From Enterovibrio sp. JCM 19048 (GTDB taxonomy: Bacteria > Pseudomonadota > Gammaproteobacteria > Enterobacterales > Vibrionaceae), in assembly GCA_001310415.1 (NCBI GenBank), contig BAXE01000010.1:1-64000 (forward strand): DNA of 64,000 nucleotides, given 5' to 3'. Under the pieces are notes generated by a model. That model searched no databases. It had not been told where the DNA came from and was given only the letters and a program-made list of their open reading frames with translations. Each line of letters opens with the position of its first letter. Position 1 is the first letter of the stretch. This document shows, one piece after another, positions 40,606 through 50,651 of this stretch. Made by a program: the position numbers and the translations under genes.

Positions 40606-41127
40606 ATGGCTGGAAGTAGTGTCATCGTTATGGGCGTTTGCGCCAGTGGGAAAACGACCGTAGGCGAAATGCTGGCAAAGCAGCTTAACCGCAAATTCAT
40701 TGATGGGGACGACCTGCATCCCCGTGCAAATATTCAAAAAATGGCATCCGGTCAGCCGCTGAATGACGATGACCGCGCACCTTGGCTGGAGCGTATCCGC
40801 GACGCAGCTTACAGCCTTGAAAGCAAAAACGAGCATGGTGTGATTGTCTGCTCAGCCTTGAAGAAAAAATACCGCGACCAAATCCGCGAAGGGAACGAGA
40901 ACGTCACCTTCCTGTTTCTGGACGGTGACATGGCCCTGATCATGGAGCGCATGCGCGCCCGTTCAGGTCACTTTATGAAAGAAAACATGGTGAAAAGCCA
41001 GTTTGAAACTCTGGAGCGCCCGGAAGGCGAACCAAAAACCCTGTTTATTGATATCGATTGCACTCTGGAAGAAGTGGTTGATCGATCTGTTACGGCCGTG
41101 CTGGCCCAGCAGGAGATGGCACAATGA
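40606..41127 (+). CDS. gntK: Gluconokinase GntK
   Basis: Phosphorylates gluconate to 6-phosphogluconate. 173 residues with P-loop VMGVCASGKTTVG, DGDDLHPRANIQKMASGQPL (gluconate site) and CSALKKKYRDQIR. Length equals typical GntK (175). Overlaps edd by ATGA, so the two are translationally coupled. Frame intact. Confidence 0.96.
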   Translation: MAGSSVIVMGVCASGKTTVGEMLAKQLNRKFIDGDDLHPRANIQKMASGQPLNDDDRAPWLERIRDAAYSLESKNEHGVIVCSALKKKYRDQIREGNENVTFLFLDGDMALIMERMRARSGHFMKENMVKSQFETLERPEGEPKTLFIDIDCTLEEVVDRSVTAVLAQQEMAQ

Positions 41128-42920
41128 TCAATGCAACCGTCAAAGCCATTACTGAGAGGCTGATTGAACGCAGCCGCGCGACCCGCGATGCCTTTTTGGC
41201 GCGTACCCGTGCCCAGCAAGAAGCAGGCAAAGGCCGCACCCAACTGACCTGTGGCAACCTGGCGCATGCGGTGGCGGCGTCTTGCTCGGCAGAAAAGAAA
41301 TCCATCCTCGATTTTACCCGCGCCAACGTTGCGCTTATCAGCGCCTACAACGACATGCTGAGCGCGCACCAGCCATATCAGGATTATCCGGCGCAGATTA
41401 AAAAAGCGCTGGCAGGACAGGGGCATACCGCGCAGGTGGCAGGTTGTGTACCGGCCATGTGTGATGGCGTGACGCAAGGCCAGCCCGGCATGGATATGTC
41501 GCTGTTTTCCCGCGACCTCATTGCGCAGTCCACGGCGCTGTCACTGAGCCACAACACGTTTGATGCTACCTTGCTGCTGGGGATTTGCGACAAAATCGCC
41601 CCGGGGCAACTGATGGGCGCACTAACTTATGCTCACCTGCCAACGGCGTTTGTACCGGCGGGCCTGATGCCAACGGGTATCAGCAATGAAGAGAAAGTGG
41701 ACGTTCGCCAGCGTTATGCGGCGGGCGAAGTGGGCAAAGAAGCGCTTTTGGATATGGAATGCCGCGCCTACCACGCACCGGGCACCTGCACTTTCTATGG
41801 CACCGCCAACACCAACCAGTTGGTGTTTGAAGCCATGGGTCTGATGCTGCCGGGTTCGGCGTTTATCCACCCACACTCTGAGCTTCGCCATGCCCTGACC
41901 GATCACGCGGCACTGAAAATTGCGGCGATGACCAAAGAGTCAGCGCAATACCGCCCGCTGGCCGATGTGGTGACGGAAAAGAGCCTGATCAACGGCATCA
42001 TCGCACTGCTGGCATCCGGTGGCAGTACCAACCACACCATTCACATGCTGGCGGTCGCGCGCGCGGCAGGCATCCAGCTGACCTGGCAGGATATCAGCGA
42101 TCTGTCTGAGGTGGTGCCGTTGTTGGCACGCGTTTACCCGAATGGCCCGGCAGACATGAATGCCTTCCAGCAAGCGGGTGGTGTGCCTGCGCTGCTGCGC
42201 CGCCTGACAACTTCCGGCCTGCTGCACACGGATGTACTGCCGGTACTCGGCCAGTTTGAAGATCAGCTTTCTCTGCCTTCACTGGAAAATGGCACCCTGA
42301 GCTGGCTGCCATGCAGCGGTACCCTGGATGCCTCTGTGATCGCGGCGGATGATGAGGTGTTCCAGAGCACGGGCGGCACCCGCGTGCTGGACGGCAACCT
42401 CGGCCGTGCGGTGGTGAAAGTCTCTGCGGTAAAAGAAGAGCAGCGCGTGATTGAGGCGCCTGCGGTGGTGTTCCAGTGCCAGCATGAAGTGGAAGCCGCC
42501 TATAAACGCGGCGAGCTGAACAAAGACTGCATTGTTGTCGTGACCCACAATGGCCCTGCGGCAAACGGCATGCCGGAGCTGCACAAGCTGATGCCTATTC
42601 TCGGCAACATTCAGAAAGCGGGCTTTAAGGTGGCGCTGGTCACCGATGGCCGACTGTCCGGTGCGTCAGGCAAAATCCCATCGGCTATCCATGTGTCACC
42701 AGAGGCAATCCGTGGCGGAGCGATTGGCCTGGTGCGCGATGGCGACCTGATCGCCCTCAACTGCCAGACCGGTGAGCTTAATAACCTCAGCGACATGCAA
42801 GGGCGTGAGGTGATGGAGCTGGATACGGAAGCGCTGCAGCAAAGCTGGGGTCGCAATCTGTTCCGTGTCATGCGCCAGACAGTCACCAGCGCCGAAGAAG
42901 GCGCGAGCTTTATCGTGTAA
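41124..42920 (+). CDS. edd: Phosphogluconate dehydratase Edd
   Basis: Dehydrates 6-phosphogluconate to KDPG; 4Fe-4S enzyme of the IlvD/Edd family. 598 residues. Visible motifs: VPAMCDGVTQGQPGMDMSLF, LGICDKIAPG, a cluster Cys in HAPGTCTFYGTANTNQ, LASGGSTNHTIH and FKVALVTDGRLSGASGKIPS. Length is near the usual 603. Unlike many neighbours it has no frameshift. With Eda, GntK and GntT it forms a complete gluconate-to-triose route. Confidence 0.96.
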   Translation: MINATVKAITERLIERSRATRDAFLARTRAQQEAGKGRTQLTCGNLAHAVAASCSAEKKSILDFTRANVALISAYNDMLSAHQPYQDYPAQIKKALAGQGHTAQVAGCVPAMCDGVTQGQPGMDMSLFSRDLIAQSTALSLSHNTFDATLLLGICDKIAPGQLMGALTYAHLPTAFVPAGLMPTGISNEEKVDVRQRYAAGEVGKEALLDMECRAYHAPGTCTFYGTANTNQLVFEAMGLMLPGSAFIHPHSELRHALTDHAALKIAAMTKESAQYRPLADVVTEKSLINGIIALLASGGSTNHTIHMLAVARAAGIQLTWQDISDLSEVVPLLARVYPNGPADMNAFQQAGGVPALLRRLTTSGLLHTDVLPVLGQFEDQLSLPSLENGTLSWLPCSGTLDASVIAADDEVFQSTGGTRVLDGNLGRAVVKVSAVKEEQRVIEAPAVVFQCQHEVEAAYKRGELNKDCIVVVTHNGPAANGMPELHKLMPILGNIQKAGFKVALVTDGRLSGASGKIPSAIHVSPEAIRGGAIGLVRDGDLIALNCQTGELNNLSDMQGREVMELDTEALQQSWGRNLFRVMRQTVTSAEEGASFIV

Positions 42921-42934
42921 TGTGGTAATGAAAA

Positions 42935-42964
42935 TGGAAAGGGCAGCCAGGTGGGCTGCCCTTT
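42935..42964. terminator. Terminator between edd and gntR
   Basis: AAAGGGCAGCC AGGT GGGCTGCCCTTTTT hairpin between convergent genes. Confidence 0.87.
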
Positions 42965-42984
42965 TTGTATGCGCTATGCAGAGG

Positions 42985-43988
42985 CTACAGACTTTCGCCT
43001 TCCGTGATGCGGTAGCCAAGGTCGACCACGCTTGCTTCTATCTCTTCGCCTTTCAATCGCGCCAGCAACAGTTCGGCACTTTTCTTACCAATCTCATAAC
43101 GCGGCGTGTCGACGCTGGTCAGTTTCGGGCTGACCGACAGGCCGATATCCAGCGCGTTGTAACCCACGATTGAAAGTTGCTGCGGAATCTGAATGCCACG
43201 CTGCGTGGCGCTCAGCAGGGTACCGATAGCAATGTCATCGTTGGTGCAGAATACGCCGTCGAGATCCGGGTGCTCTGCCAGTGCCCGCGTCAGCAGATCA
43301 TGCGCCAGGGAAAAGCTCGAGTGCTCTTCGGTCAGAACATGTACCGGGGTCAGCCCAGCTTCCAGCATGGCTTTGTCGTAGCCTTCCATCCGCAGACGGG
43401 TACGGGTATCGAGACGGGCACCGAAGTAGGCAATGCGGCGTTTTCCCGCACTAAGCATACGAGTGACGACATCATAGGAGGCGGCGACATGGTCAAGCCC
43501 CACCACCATATCAATCGGCTGGGCGGGAATTTCCATGGTTTCCACCACCGGCAGACCTGCGGTTTTGATCATCTGCAGTGTGCGCGGGGTGTGGTGGCTT
43601 TCTGTGAGAATAAGGCCATCGACCTGATAGGAGAGCAGGGAGGCAATTTTTGCTCCTCTTCCACTTCATCATAACTAAAGTGCGCCAGCAGGGTTTCATA
43701 GCCATGGGCTTTGGTCACCGCCTCGATGCCCTGCACAAAGGAGGCAAAAATCTGGTTCGACAGGGAAGGCAGCAAGACACCAATCGCGCGGCTGGAGGAT
43801 TTGGACAGCATGGCCGGCGCTTTGTTTTCGATATAACCCAGCTCTTCAATCGCCAGGGCAATTTTGTCACGGGTTTTCGCTGCCACGGAGTCTGGGTTAC
43901 GAAGGTAGCGCGAGACCGTCATCTTTGTGATGCCGATTTTGTCAGCGATATCCTGCAGTGTGGTGCGGTTTTTCTTTTGATTCGACAT
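42985..43988 (-). CDS. gntR: Gluconate repressor GntR, LacI family (one frameshift)
   Basis: LacI-type repressor with N-terminal helix-turn-helix TTLQDIADKIGITKMTVSRY and hinge LGYIENKAPAMLSKSSS, then a periplasmic-binding-protein-like domain (IGVLLPSLSNQIFASFVQGI, DGVFCTNDDIAIG, LSIVGYNALDIG). An A is missing near 43649 (T5 on the plus strand; six expected), and correction gives EEEQKIASLLSYQVDGLILT. Corrected length is 334 residues. The ATG is at 43988; an operator-like site lies 19 bases upstream, suggesting autoregulation. Confidence 0.93.
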
Positions 43989-44006
43989 GTCTGATAGCCA
44001 CCTTCA

Positions 44007-44021
44007 ATGTTACCGTAACAT
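44007..44021. promoter_or_regulatory. GntR operator upstream of gntR
   Basis: ATGTTACCGTAACAT is a near-palindrome identical to the GntR operators at 40501-40530 except that it is one base shorter in the centre. ATGTTACCGGTAACAT, a perfect 16-base palindrome, would result if one G had been lost here as in so many genes. Confidence 0.65.
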
Positions 44022-44101
44022 TATTGGGGAAACGTCCAGTCGACACAAGTAGATAGACCTGACATGCTCAGATTATTGTACATTTGAAGAGAAATGCTCA
44101 G

Positions 44102-44134
44102 AAACAAAACAGGCTCCGCGAAGGGAGCCTGTCA
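44102..44134 (-). terminator. Terminator after yicC
   Basis: Minus strand ACAGGCTCC, 6-base loop, GGAGCCTGT then TTTGTTT, 21 bases after the yicC stop. Confidence 0.85.
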
Positions 44135-44154
44135 AAAGCAAAGGGTGACTATGC

Positions 44155-45018
44155 TTATTCGATGTTCTGGATCTGCTCGCGCATTTGCTCAATCAGAACT
44201 TTCAGCTCAACGCCTGATGCGGTGATTTCGGTGCTGATTGATTTTGATGCCAGGGTGTTCGATTCGCGGTTGAACTCCTGCATCATGAAATCCAGACGAC
44301 GGCCACAAGCACCGCCTTTGGCCAGGATTTTCTTGGTCTCTGACACGTGTGAGTTCAGGCGATCCAGCTCTTCTGCTACATCTGACTTTTGTGCCAGCAG
44401 GATAATTTCCTGCTCAACGCGGTTGGCATCCAGCTCAACTTTCGCTTCTTCCAGCTTGTTGATCAGGCGGTCGCGTTGCCATTGCAGGATTTCCGGCATT
44501 TTGCCACGTACTTTCACCACTTCTGCCGCGATAGCATCCAGACGCTGTTCAATCAGCGCTTTCATGTTGTCGCCTTCGCTTGCGCGCGCTGCGATAAAAT
44601 CGTTAACGGTTTCGTCAAAGCCTTCCAGCAGGGCTTTGTTGATCACGTCCATGTCCTGCTCTGGAGTGGCCATGACGCCCGGCCATTGCAGTACCTGGAA
44701 AGGACCGATATTGCCTTCACCGGACACTTCTTTTACCCATTTCGCAGCATGAATAACCTGTTTTGCCAACGCTTCATTGATTTTCAGCTCAGTATTGGCT
44801 GACGCATTGGCTTCAAAGCGCAGGTTACATTCCACCTTGCCTCGCGCCAGACGGGTGCGGAATCGCTCGCGGATGATAGGTTCAAGGCCACGGAACTGCT
44901 CTGGCATACGGATATAAGTTTCGAGATAACGTTGGTTAACCGAGCGGATTTCCCAAACGGCGGTACCCCAGGTGCCTTTGATTTCACGTCGGGCATAGCC
45001 AGTCATACTGTGGATCAT
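44155..45018 (-). CDS. yicC: YicC/YloC-family endoribonuclease
   Basis: 287 residues, the usual length. Starts MIHSMTGYARREIKGTWGTA, the family's signature start, with EIRSVNQRYLETYIRMPEQF in the N-terminal domain and EELDRLNSHVSETKKILAKG near the end, then GACGRRLDFMMQEFNRESNT. The family is linked to RNA turnover and stationary-phase survival, and structural work describes it as a ribonuclease; I recall this rather than read it. Divergent from rph, as in E. coli. Frame intact. Confidence 0.95.
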   Translation of the reverse strand: MIHSMTGYARREIKGTWGTAVWEIRSVNQRYLETYIRMPEQFRGLEPIIRERFRTRLARGKVECNLRFEANASANTELKINEALAKQVIHAAKWVKEVSGEGNIGPFQVLQWPGVMATPEQDMDVINKALLEGFDETVNDFIAARASEGDNMKALIEQRLDAIAAEVVKVRGKMPEILQWQRDRLINKLEEAKVELDANRVEQEIILLAQKSDVAEELDRLNSHVSETKKILAKGGACGRRLDFMMQEFNRESNTLASKSISTEITASGVELKVLIEQMREQIQNIE

Positions 45019-45125
45019 TGAAGTTCACTCATCGAAGGTAAATTTGCGTCATTATATGCCTTTCTGGTGAGGGATGTCAGTCAGATGCGTCAGGACGACA
45101 GTTCACTTTGAAAAACGGCATTGTA

Positions 45126-45155
45126 TTAGCACCAGCGGCGTGAAGTCGCTATAAT
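45126..45155 (+). promoter_or_regulatory. Candidate rph-pyrE promoter
   Basis: TATAAT (45150-45155) with TTAGCA (45126-45131) 18 bases upstream, 41 bases before rph. The -10 is perfect, the -35 weak. Confidence 0.55.
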
Positions 45156-45196
45156 CGCCGGTTAACGAAATTCAGCAGATTTAAACAGGTGAGTCT

Positions 45197-45914
45197 ATGC
45201 GTCCTAGCGGCAGAGAAGTTGGTCAAATCCGTCCAGTTACCATTACCCGTCACTTTACCGCCCATGCGGAAGGTTCTGTGCTGGTGGAATTTGGCAACAC
45301 AAAAGTTATCTGTACCGCGAGCGTTGAAGATGGCGTACCACGCTTTCTGAAAGGCAAGGGACAAGGCTGGGTGACTGCCGAATACGGCATGCTGCCACGC
45401 GCTACCCACACCCGTAACCGCCGTGAAGCGGCAAACGGCAAGCAGGGTGGCCGTACCATGGAAATCCAGCGCCTGATCGCACGCAGCCTGCGCGCGGCGG
45501 TTAACCTCGACAAGCTGGGTGATTTCACTATCACTGTTGACTGTGATGTTATCCAGGCTGATGGCGGCACCCGTACTGCATCTATCACTGGCGCAAGCGT
45601 GGCAATGGCCGATGCGCTGAACAAGCTGGTGAATGAAGGCAAACTGAAAAGAAAACCCAATGAAAGGCCACGTAGCGGCGGTTTCAGTAGGTATCTTTGA
45701 AGGTACGCCAATTTGCGATCTGGAATACGTGGAAGATTCCGCCGCAGATACCGACATGAACGTGGTCATGCTGGAAGATGGCCGCATGATTGAGGTGCAG
45801 GGCACGGCGGAAGCTGAGCCGTTCACCGCTGAAGAGCTGAACGCCATGTTGTCGCTGGCCACCCAGGGCATCAAGGACATCGTAGCTATTCAGAAAGCAT
45901 CGTTAATTGATTGA
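45197..45914 (+). CDS. rph: Ribonuclease PH (one frameshift, an insertion)
   Basis: Phosphate-dependent 3' exonuclease that trims t[43 protein letters not shown], the phosphate site [20 protein letters not shown] and [19 protein letters not shown] are all conserved; the C-terminal part has [19 protein letters not shown]. The frame changes near 45650. Unlike most breaks this needs removal of one A (AAAA to AAA), giving [14 protein letters not shown] and exactly 238 residues, as in E. coli. It is the upstream gene of the rph-pyrE attenuation unit. Confidence 0.94.
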
Positions 45915-45918
45915 TGAG

Positions 45919-45949
45919 AAAGCGGCTTCTATTGGAGCCGCTTTTTTTA
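45919..45949 (+). terminator. pyrE attenuator: pyrE attenuator hairpin
   Basis: AGCGGCT, 8-base loop, AGCCGCT and seven T, starting 5 bases after the rph stop. In E. coli a terminator at the same place makes pyrE expression depend on coupling of rph translation with transcription, which senses UTP. A second weaker hairpin, GGGGC/GCCCC (45964-45980) with T6, follows before the pyrE ribosome site. Confidence 0.75.
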
Positions 45950-46005
45950 ACCGGATTGTAGAAGGGGCGGCGATTGCCCCGGTTTTTTATTCGACAGGAG
46001 AGAAA

Positions 46006-46645
46006 ATGAAAGCCTATCAGCGTCAGTTCATCGAATTTGCATTGGAAAAAGAAGTACTGAAGTTCGGTGAATTCACTTTGAAGTCTGGCCGTAAGAGCCT
46101 TACTTCTTTAATGCCGGTCTGTTCAACACAGGCAGGGATTTGGCGCGTCTGGGCCGTTTCTACGCGGCGGCACTGGTAGATTCCGGCATCGACTACGATC
46201 TGCTGTTCGGCCCGGCTTACAAGGCATTCCAATCGCGACCACCACCGCGGTTGCGCTGGCAGAGCACCACGATGTGGATACGCCTTACTGCTTTAACCGT
46301 AAAGAAGCTAAAGATCACGGCGAAGGCGGCAACCTGGTAGGCAGCGCGCTGGAAGGCCGCGTCATGCTGGTTGACGACGTGATCACTGCGGGTACGGCGA
46401 TTCGTGAGTCGATGGAAATTATCCAGGCGAACGGTGCGGATTTGGCGGGCGTTCTGGTGGCGATTGACCGTCAGGAGAAAGGCAAGGGCGAGCTGTCTGC
46501 GATTCAGGAAGTGGAGCGCGACTTCGGCTGTAAAGTGGTGTCTATCATCAGCCTGGGCGATCTGGTGACTTACCTGGAAGAGCAGGGCAGCAATCCAGAA
46601 CAACTGGCGGCGGTGAAAGCTTACCGCGCGGAATACGGCATCTAA
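46006..46645 (+). CDS. pyrE: Orotate phosphoribosyltransferase PyrE (two frameshifts)
   Basis: Converts orotate and PRPP to OMP in pyrimidine synthesis. ATG at 46006 follows AGGAGA and gives [20 protein letters not shown]. Corrected text has [40 protein letters not shown] and the PRPP loop [19 protein letters not shown] is missing near 46099 and a G near 46222. Corrected length is 213 residues, equal to E. coli. A longer start inside the attenuator is not credible. Confidence 0.95.
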
Positions 46646-46663
46646 GCGGTTTCCGGTAAAGAC

Positions 46664-46692
46664 AAAAAAGGCTGCATGATGCAGCCTTTTTA
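46664..46692. terminator. Terminator between pyrE and slmA
   Basis: AAAAAAGGCTGC ATGAT GCAGCCTTTTT hairpin between convergent genes. Confidence 0.88.
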
Positions 46693-46710
46693 ATGCCATT
46701 TGCAGCACAA

Positions 46711-47301
46711 TCAGTTCAGTTGTGCGCTCAATAGTTGCCAGTACTGGTCAAATTCCGCGGTTGGCGCGTATTTGAAATTTGAGCGGACAAAACGGTTCAG
46801 ACTGCCTTCCACTTGACCAAGCAACTGCGCAGCCAATACAGACTCTTCCACCGGAAAGCCTTTGCCTTCTCGCAAACGACGTTCACGCAATACCTGACGC
46901 AACTGGCTCTCGATTTTCTCGAACAGCTGGTTGATACGCCCCTGCAGACGGTCCTGTTCAAACATCAGGGCATGACCTGTCATGATGCGGGTCAGTCCCG
47001 GGTTACGCTCACCGAATACCAACAGGAGTTGGAGAATAAGGCGAAGACGGGTCAGGGTGTCTTTTTCGTCGTTCTGGATGCGGTTTATGCGGGTGATGAG
47101 CGATTCTTCAATAAACTCAATCAATCCCTCAAACATGCGCGCTTTGCTCGGGAAATGGCGGTACAGCGCGGCTTCAGAGACGCCGACCTGTGCGGCGAGT
47201 TTGGCGGTGGTGATCCGCTGACTGCCTTGGTTGGATTCCAGCATTTGGGCCAGAGCCTGAAGAATTTCTTCTCTGCGATTCTGCTTTTTTGGGCCAGCCA
47301 T
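46711..47301 (-). CDS. slmA: Nucleoid occlusion factor SlmA
   Basis: TetR-family DNA-binding protein that blocks FtsZ ring assembly over the chromosome. 196 residues: helix-turn-helix in [20 protein letters not shown] followed by [19 protein letters not shown], then an all-helical domain ([20 protein letters not shown]). Length matches E. coli SlmA (198). Located between dut and pyrE as in enterics. Frame intact. Confidence 0.96.
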   Translation of the reverse strand: MAGPKKQNRREEILQALAQMLESNQGSQRITTAKLAAQVGVSEAALYRHFPSKARMFEGLIEFIEESLITRINRIQNDEKDTLTRLRLILQLLLVFGERNPGLTRIMTGHALMFEQDRLQGRINQLFEKIESQLRQVLRERRLREGKGFPVEESVLAAQLLGQVEGSLNRFVRSNFKYAPTAEFDQYWQLLSAQLN

Positions 47302-47451
47302 GAATAGATGGTTCCTTTGTTGTTCTTGGGGTCACAGACCCGAAATCTCGGCTGTAGAGCCGCTATCTTAGCGATCGGCTTTCTGTATTAAAAGAATAAT
47401 GCACCTTGTTCGGCACCGATGCCTAAAGGAATCTCTGAAACCGTGAATAAG

Positions 47452-47490
47452 GCAAAGAAAACGCCTTGTTATTGATGGCGTTTTCTTTGC
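47452..47490 (-). terminator. Long inverted repeat between dut and slmA
   Basis: GCAAAGAAAACGCC (47452-47465) and GGCGTTTTCTTTGC (47477-47490) form a perfect 14-base stem just after the dut stop. The stem itself is T-rich on the 3' side, giving a terminator-like structure. Confidence 0.65.
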
Positions 47491-47502
47491 GCAAAAGGCG
47501 TG

Positions 47503-47958
47503 TTATTTGGTGCCAGAATGACCAAATCCGCCTTCGCCGCGCTCTGTCGCGTCAAAGTCTTCCACGATGTTGAAAGATGCCTGTACCACAGGCACAAACA
47601 CCAGCTGGGCGATGCGCTCACCCGGCTCGATGGTGAAGGTGGTATTGCCACGGTTCCAGCAAGAAACCATCAGCTGACCTTGGTAATCGGAATCAATCAG
47701 GCCCACCAGGTTACCTAGCACGATGCCGTGCTTATGGCCAAGGCCAGAGCGAGGCAGGATAGTCGCCGCCAGTGAAGGGTCTGCGATGTGAATGGCAAGG
47801 CCGGTTGGCAGCAGCTCAGTCTGGCCTGGCTCCAGGGTCACTGGCGCGTCGAGGATGGCACGCAGATCAAGGCCTGCAGAGCCTTCAGTTGCATACGCTG
47901 GCAGCGGAAATTCTTTGCCCACACGTGGGTCGAGGATTTTCAAATCGATCTGTTTCAT
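47503..47958 (-). CDS. dut: dUTPase Dut
   Basis: Hydrolyses dUTP to dUMP, preventing uracil in DNA. 151 residues, with all five trimeric dUTPase motifs: AGLDLRAI (1), [11 protein letters not shown] (2), [15 protein letters not shown] (3), [13 protein letters not shown] (4), and the flexible C-terminal motif [11 protein letters not shown] (5). Length equals E. coli Dut. 18 bases downstream of coaBC on the same strand. Frame intact. Confidence 0.97.
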   Translation of the reverse strand: MKQIDLKILDPRVGKEFPLPAYATEGSAGLDLRAILDAPVTLEPGQTELLPTGLAIHIADPSLAATILPRSGLGHKHGIVLGNLVGLIDSDYQGQLMVSCWNRGNTTFTIEPGERIAQLVFVPVVQASFNIVEDFDATERGEGGFGHSGTK

Positions 47959-47976
47959 GGTCTTTTTCCGAAAGTT

Positions 47977-49200
47977 TTATTTGTTGCTGTAAAGCGTAAA
48001 AATCTCGCTGACGAGTTGGTTGCCGATGTCTGCTTTGCTGGCAAGTGGCAGGGCTTTGTCGCCTTGCGGCCAGTAAAGGTGCAGCGCGTTCTGGTCGCTG
48101 TTAAAGCCTTGACCTTCGCGGGACACATCGTTGGCGCAGATGAGATCCAGATTCTTGCGGGTCAGTTTGTCGCGCGCATACTGCTCAACGTCCTGGGTTT
48201 CCGCGGCAAAACCTACGGTAAATGGGCGACCTTCAGCTAATGCGGCCACAGACGCCACGATATCCGGGTTTTTCACCAGGGTGAGGGTCATGTCGTCTTT
48301 GCCCTCTTTCTTCTTCATTTTCTGCTCAGCGACGTTGGCAGGGCGGAAATCCGCAACCGCGGCGCTGGCCACGAAAATCTGGTGCGCTTTAGCGTGTGCG
48401 TGCACGGCGTCATGCATTTGTTGAGCGCTTTCCACGTCAACGCGGGTTACACCCTGCGGCGTAGGCAGGTTGACCGGGCCGCTCACCAGCGTCACGGATG
48501 CGCCGCGTTTGGCTGCTGCTTCCGCAATCGCGTAGCCCATCTTGCCCGAGCTGTGGTTGGTCAGGTAGCGCACCGGGTCGATGGCTTCGCGGGTTGGGCC
48601 AGCGGTGATCAGCATGGACGTGCCGGTCAGGTCACCCTCGGTGAAATACTCTTCTACCAGAGCAACCAGTTGCAAAGGCTCAAGCATACGGCCAGGCCCA
48701 ACATCGCCACAGGCTTGCTCACCGCTTGCTGGTCCCCAAATTGGGTAGCCACGGCGTTTGAGGGTGGCCAGGTTTTCCTGGGTGGCGATTGCGCGGTACA
48801 TCTGCTGGTTCATCGCCGGGGCGACGGCAATCGGCGCATCGGTGGCCAGGCACAGAGTAGAAAGCAGGTCGTTACCCATACCGGCAGCAACGCGGGCAAT
48901 CAGATCGGCAGTTGCCGGTGCCAGCAGGACAAGGTCTGCCCACTTGGCAAATTCGATATGGCCCATGGAGGCTTCCGCCGCAGGGTCAAGCAGGCTGTCA
49001 GCCACCGGGTGACCGGACACTGCCTGCATGGTCAGCGGGGTAATGAACTCTTTCGCCGCGTTGGTCATCACTACACGGACTTCGGCGCCGCGCTCAATCA
49101 GGCGGCGGGTAAGGTCAGCACACTTATAGGCAGCGATACCGCCACTGATGCCGAGCACAATGCGTTTTCCCGACAGGGATTGGGTAATCTTCTGAGCCAT
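47977..49200 (-). CDS. coaBC: Bifunctional phosphopantothenoylcysteine decarboxylase/synthetase CoaBC
   Basis: Two successive steps of coenzyme A synthesis. 407 residues. The N-terminal flavin decarboxylase (CoaC) has [38 protein letters not shown] and APAMNQQMY; the C-terminal synthetase (CoaB) has [20 protein letters not shown] and [11 protein letters not shown]. Length matches E. coli (406). Divergent from radC; the 228-base gap shows no other gene. Frame intact. Confidence 0.96.
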   Translation of the reverse strand: MAQKITQSLSGKRIVLGISGGIAAYKCADLTRRLIERGAEVRVVMTNAAKEFITPLTMQAVSGHPVADSLLDPAAEASMGHIEFAKWADLVLLAPATADLIARVAAGMGNDLLSTLCLATDAPIAVAPAMNQQMYRAIATQENLATLKRRGYPIWGPASGEQACGDVGPGRMLEPLQLVALVEEYFTEGDLTGTSMLITAGPTREAIDPVRYLTNHSSGKMGYAIAEAAAKRGASVTLVSGPVNLPTPQGVTRVDVESAQQMHDAVHAHAKAHQIFVASAAVADFRPANVAEQKMKKKEGKDDMTLTLVKNPDIVASVAALAEGRPFTVGFAAETQDVEQYARDKLTRKNLDLICANDVSREGQGFNSDQNALHLYWPQGDKALPLASKADIGNQLVSEIFTLYSNK

Positions 49201-49428
49201 AACTCATTTCACCAAGTGAATAATGGGTGGAAAGATAACATAAAAGCGCAACCAATCCTGCTATCTCCCCGCTGATTGTGAAAGCGGAGAGATCCCAAAA
49301 TGAAATGTAATTAATCAGATACTCACAGCCAAAAGCATCCGGTATTTATCGCAAGCTGCGCAGACAAAGGTTGACGCTCCTCTATATGGCCTGAAGGCTG
49401 CAAATTTTGATGGAAAAGTGAATACGCT

Positions 49429-50101
49429 ATGTCACTGAAAAACCTGCCGGAAGACTGCCGCCCAAGAGAAAAGCTGTTGGCAAAAGGGGCGGAATCCCTC
49501 ACAGATGCTGAGTTGCTGGCGATTTTTCTGCGTACCGGTGTGGCGGGTATGAATGCGATTGAGCTGGCCGGTTACCTTCTAAAAGACTTCGGATCGCTGC
49601 GGGGCTGATGCAGGCCAACCAGACGCAGTTTTGTCAGCGAAAGGGGCTGGGCTCAGCCAAATATGCCCAGCTTCAGGCCGTGTTGGAGCTTAGCAAGCGC
49701 CACCTCGGGGAGACCCTTTCCCGTGATGACGGACTCACAAGCCCCTCACATACGGCGCGTTATTTGTCAGCAAGTTACGTGACCGGCCAAGGGAGGCGTT
49801 TCTGGTGTTGTATCTTGATAACCAGCACCGGCCGATTCGGGACGAGATTTTATTCGAAGGCACCATCAACGCCGCCAATGTTTACCCAAGGGAAGTGGTG
49901 AAACGCGCACTGGATCTGGGTGCAAACGCTGTGATTCTGGCGCACAACCACCCATCTGGCATTGCAGAACCCAGCACGGCAGACCGCCATATTACCGCCA
50001 GAATTGCCGATGCATTGGCTTTGGTTGATATTCGTTTGCTCGACCATATGGTGATCGGGGACGGTGATGTGGTATCTTTCGCGGAGCGTGGTTGGATTTA
50101 G
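49429..50101 (+). CDS. radC: RadC-family JAB-domain protein (two frameshifts)
   Basis: RadC proteins were first linked to DNA repair but their real role is unsettled. ATG at 49429 gives [20 protein letters not shown]. An N-terminal helix-hairpin-helix region ([16 protein letters not shown]) is followed by the JAMM/MPN zinc motif HNHPSG in [20 protein letters not shown] with a preceding Glu in [19 protein letters not shown] is missing near 49602 and a T near 49775 (corrected [20 protein letters not shown]). Corrected length is 224 residues. Confidence 0.93.
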
Positions 50102-50276
50102 GTGCTATTTTCCAAATAGCATCGATCGTATTTATCCCTTCTCTCTGATTCGGTTGAAAGCTGCTAAGTTTCTTGAAACGGCGTTTTTTCTGGGCGCGAG
50201 TGAGGTTTGCCTCAGGTCAACGTCACCTAGGTTGCTAAAAAACGATCAAAAACTGTCAAAAGGATCTGCTCGGGAC

Positions 50277-50305
50277 TTGAGCAATGGAAAGACAGTTAGT
50301 ATAAT
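50277..50305 (+). promoter_or_regulatory. Strong promoter of rpmB-rpmG
   Basis: TTGAGC (50277-50282), 17-base spacer, TATAAT (50300-50305), about 97 bases before rpmB. The rest of the 301-base gap after radC (50102-50276) shows no gene or clear structure. Confidence 0.8.
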
Positions 50306-50402
50306 GCGCCACCTTTGATAGCCTTGACCTAGAGCCTGACCTTGTTTGCAGGACTGGCGGACAAGGTTGATATCGAGCTGAAACGATTTGGAGAGACATT
50401 CA

Positions 50403-50638
50403 TGTCACGAGTATGCCAAGTAACTGGCAAGCGTCCTGTAGTTGGTAACAACCGCTCTCACGCTAATAACGCCACCAAGCGTCGTTTTCTGCCGAACCTG
50501 CAAACTCATCGTTTCTGGGTAGAAAGCGAAAACCGCTTCGTTAAACTGCGCCTTACCCCTAAAGGTATGCGTATCATCGACAAGAAAGGTATTGATTCTG
50601 TTCTGGCAGACATCCGTGCCCGTGGTGAGAACGTTTAA
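50403..50638 (+). CDS. rpmB: 50S ribosomal protein L28
   Basis: 78 residues beginning [20 protein letters not shown], with [20 protein letters not shown] and the usual basic end. ATG at 50403 has GGAGAGAC upstream; an in-frame start at 50342 lies between promoter and ribosome site and is not used. First gene of the rpmB-rpmG operon. Frame intact. Confidence 0.97.
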
Positions 50639-50651
50639 GAGGACTTAAAGA

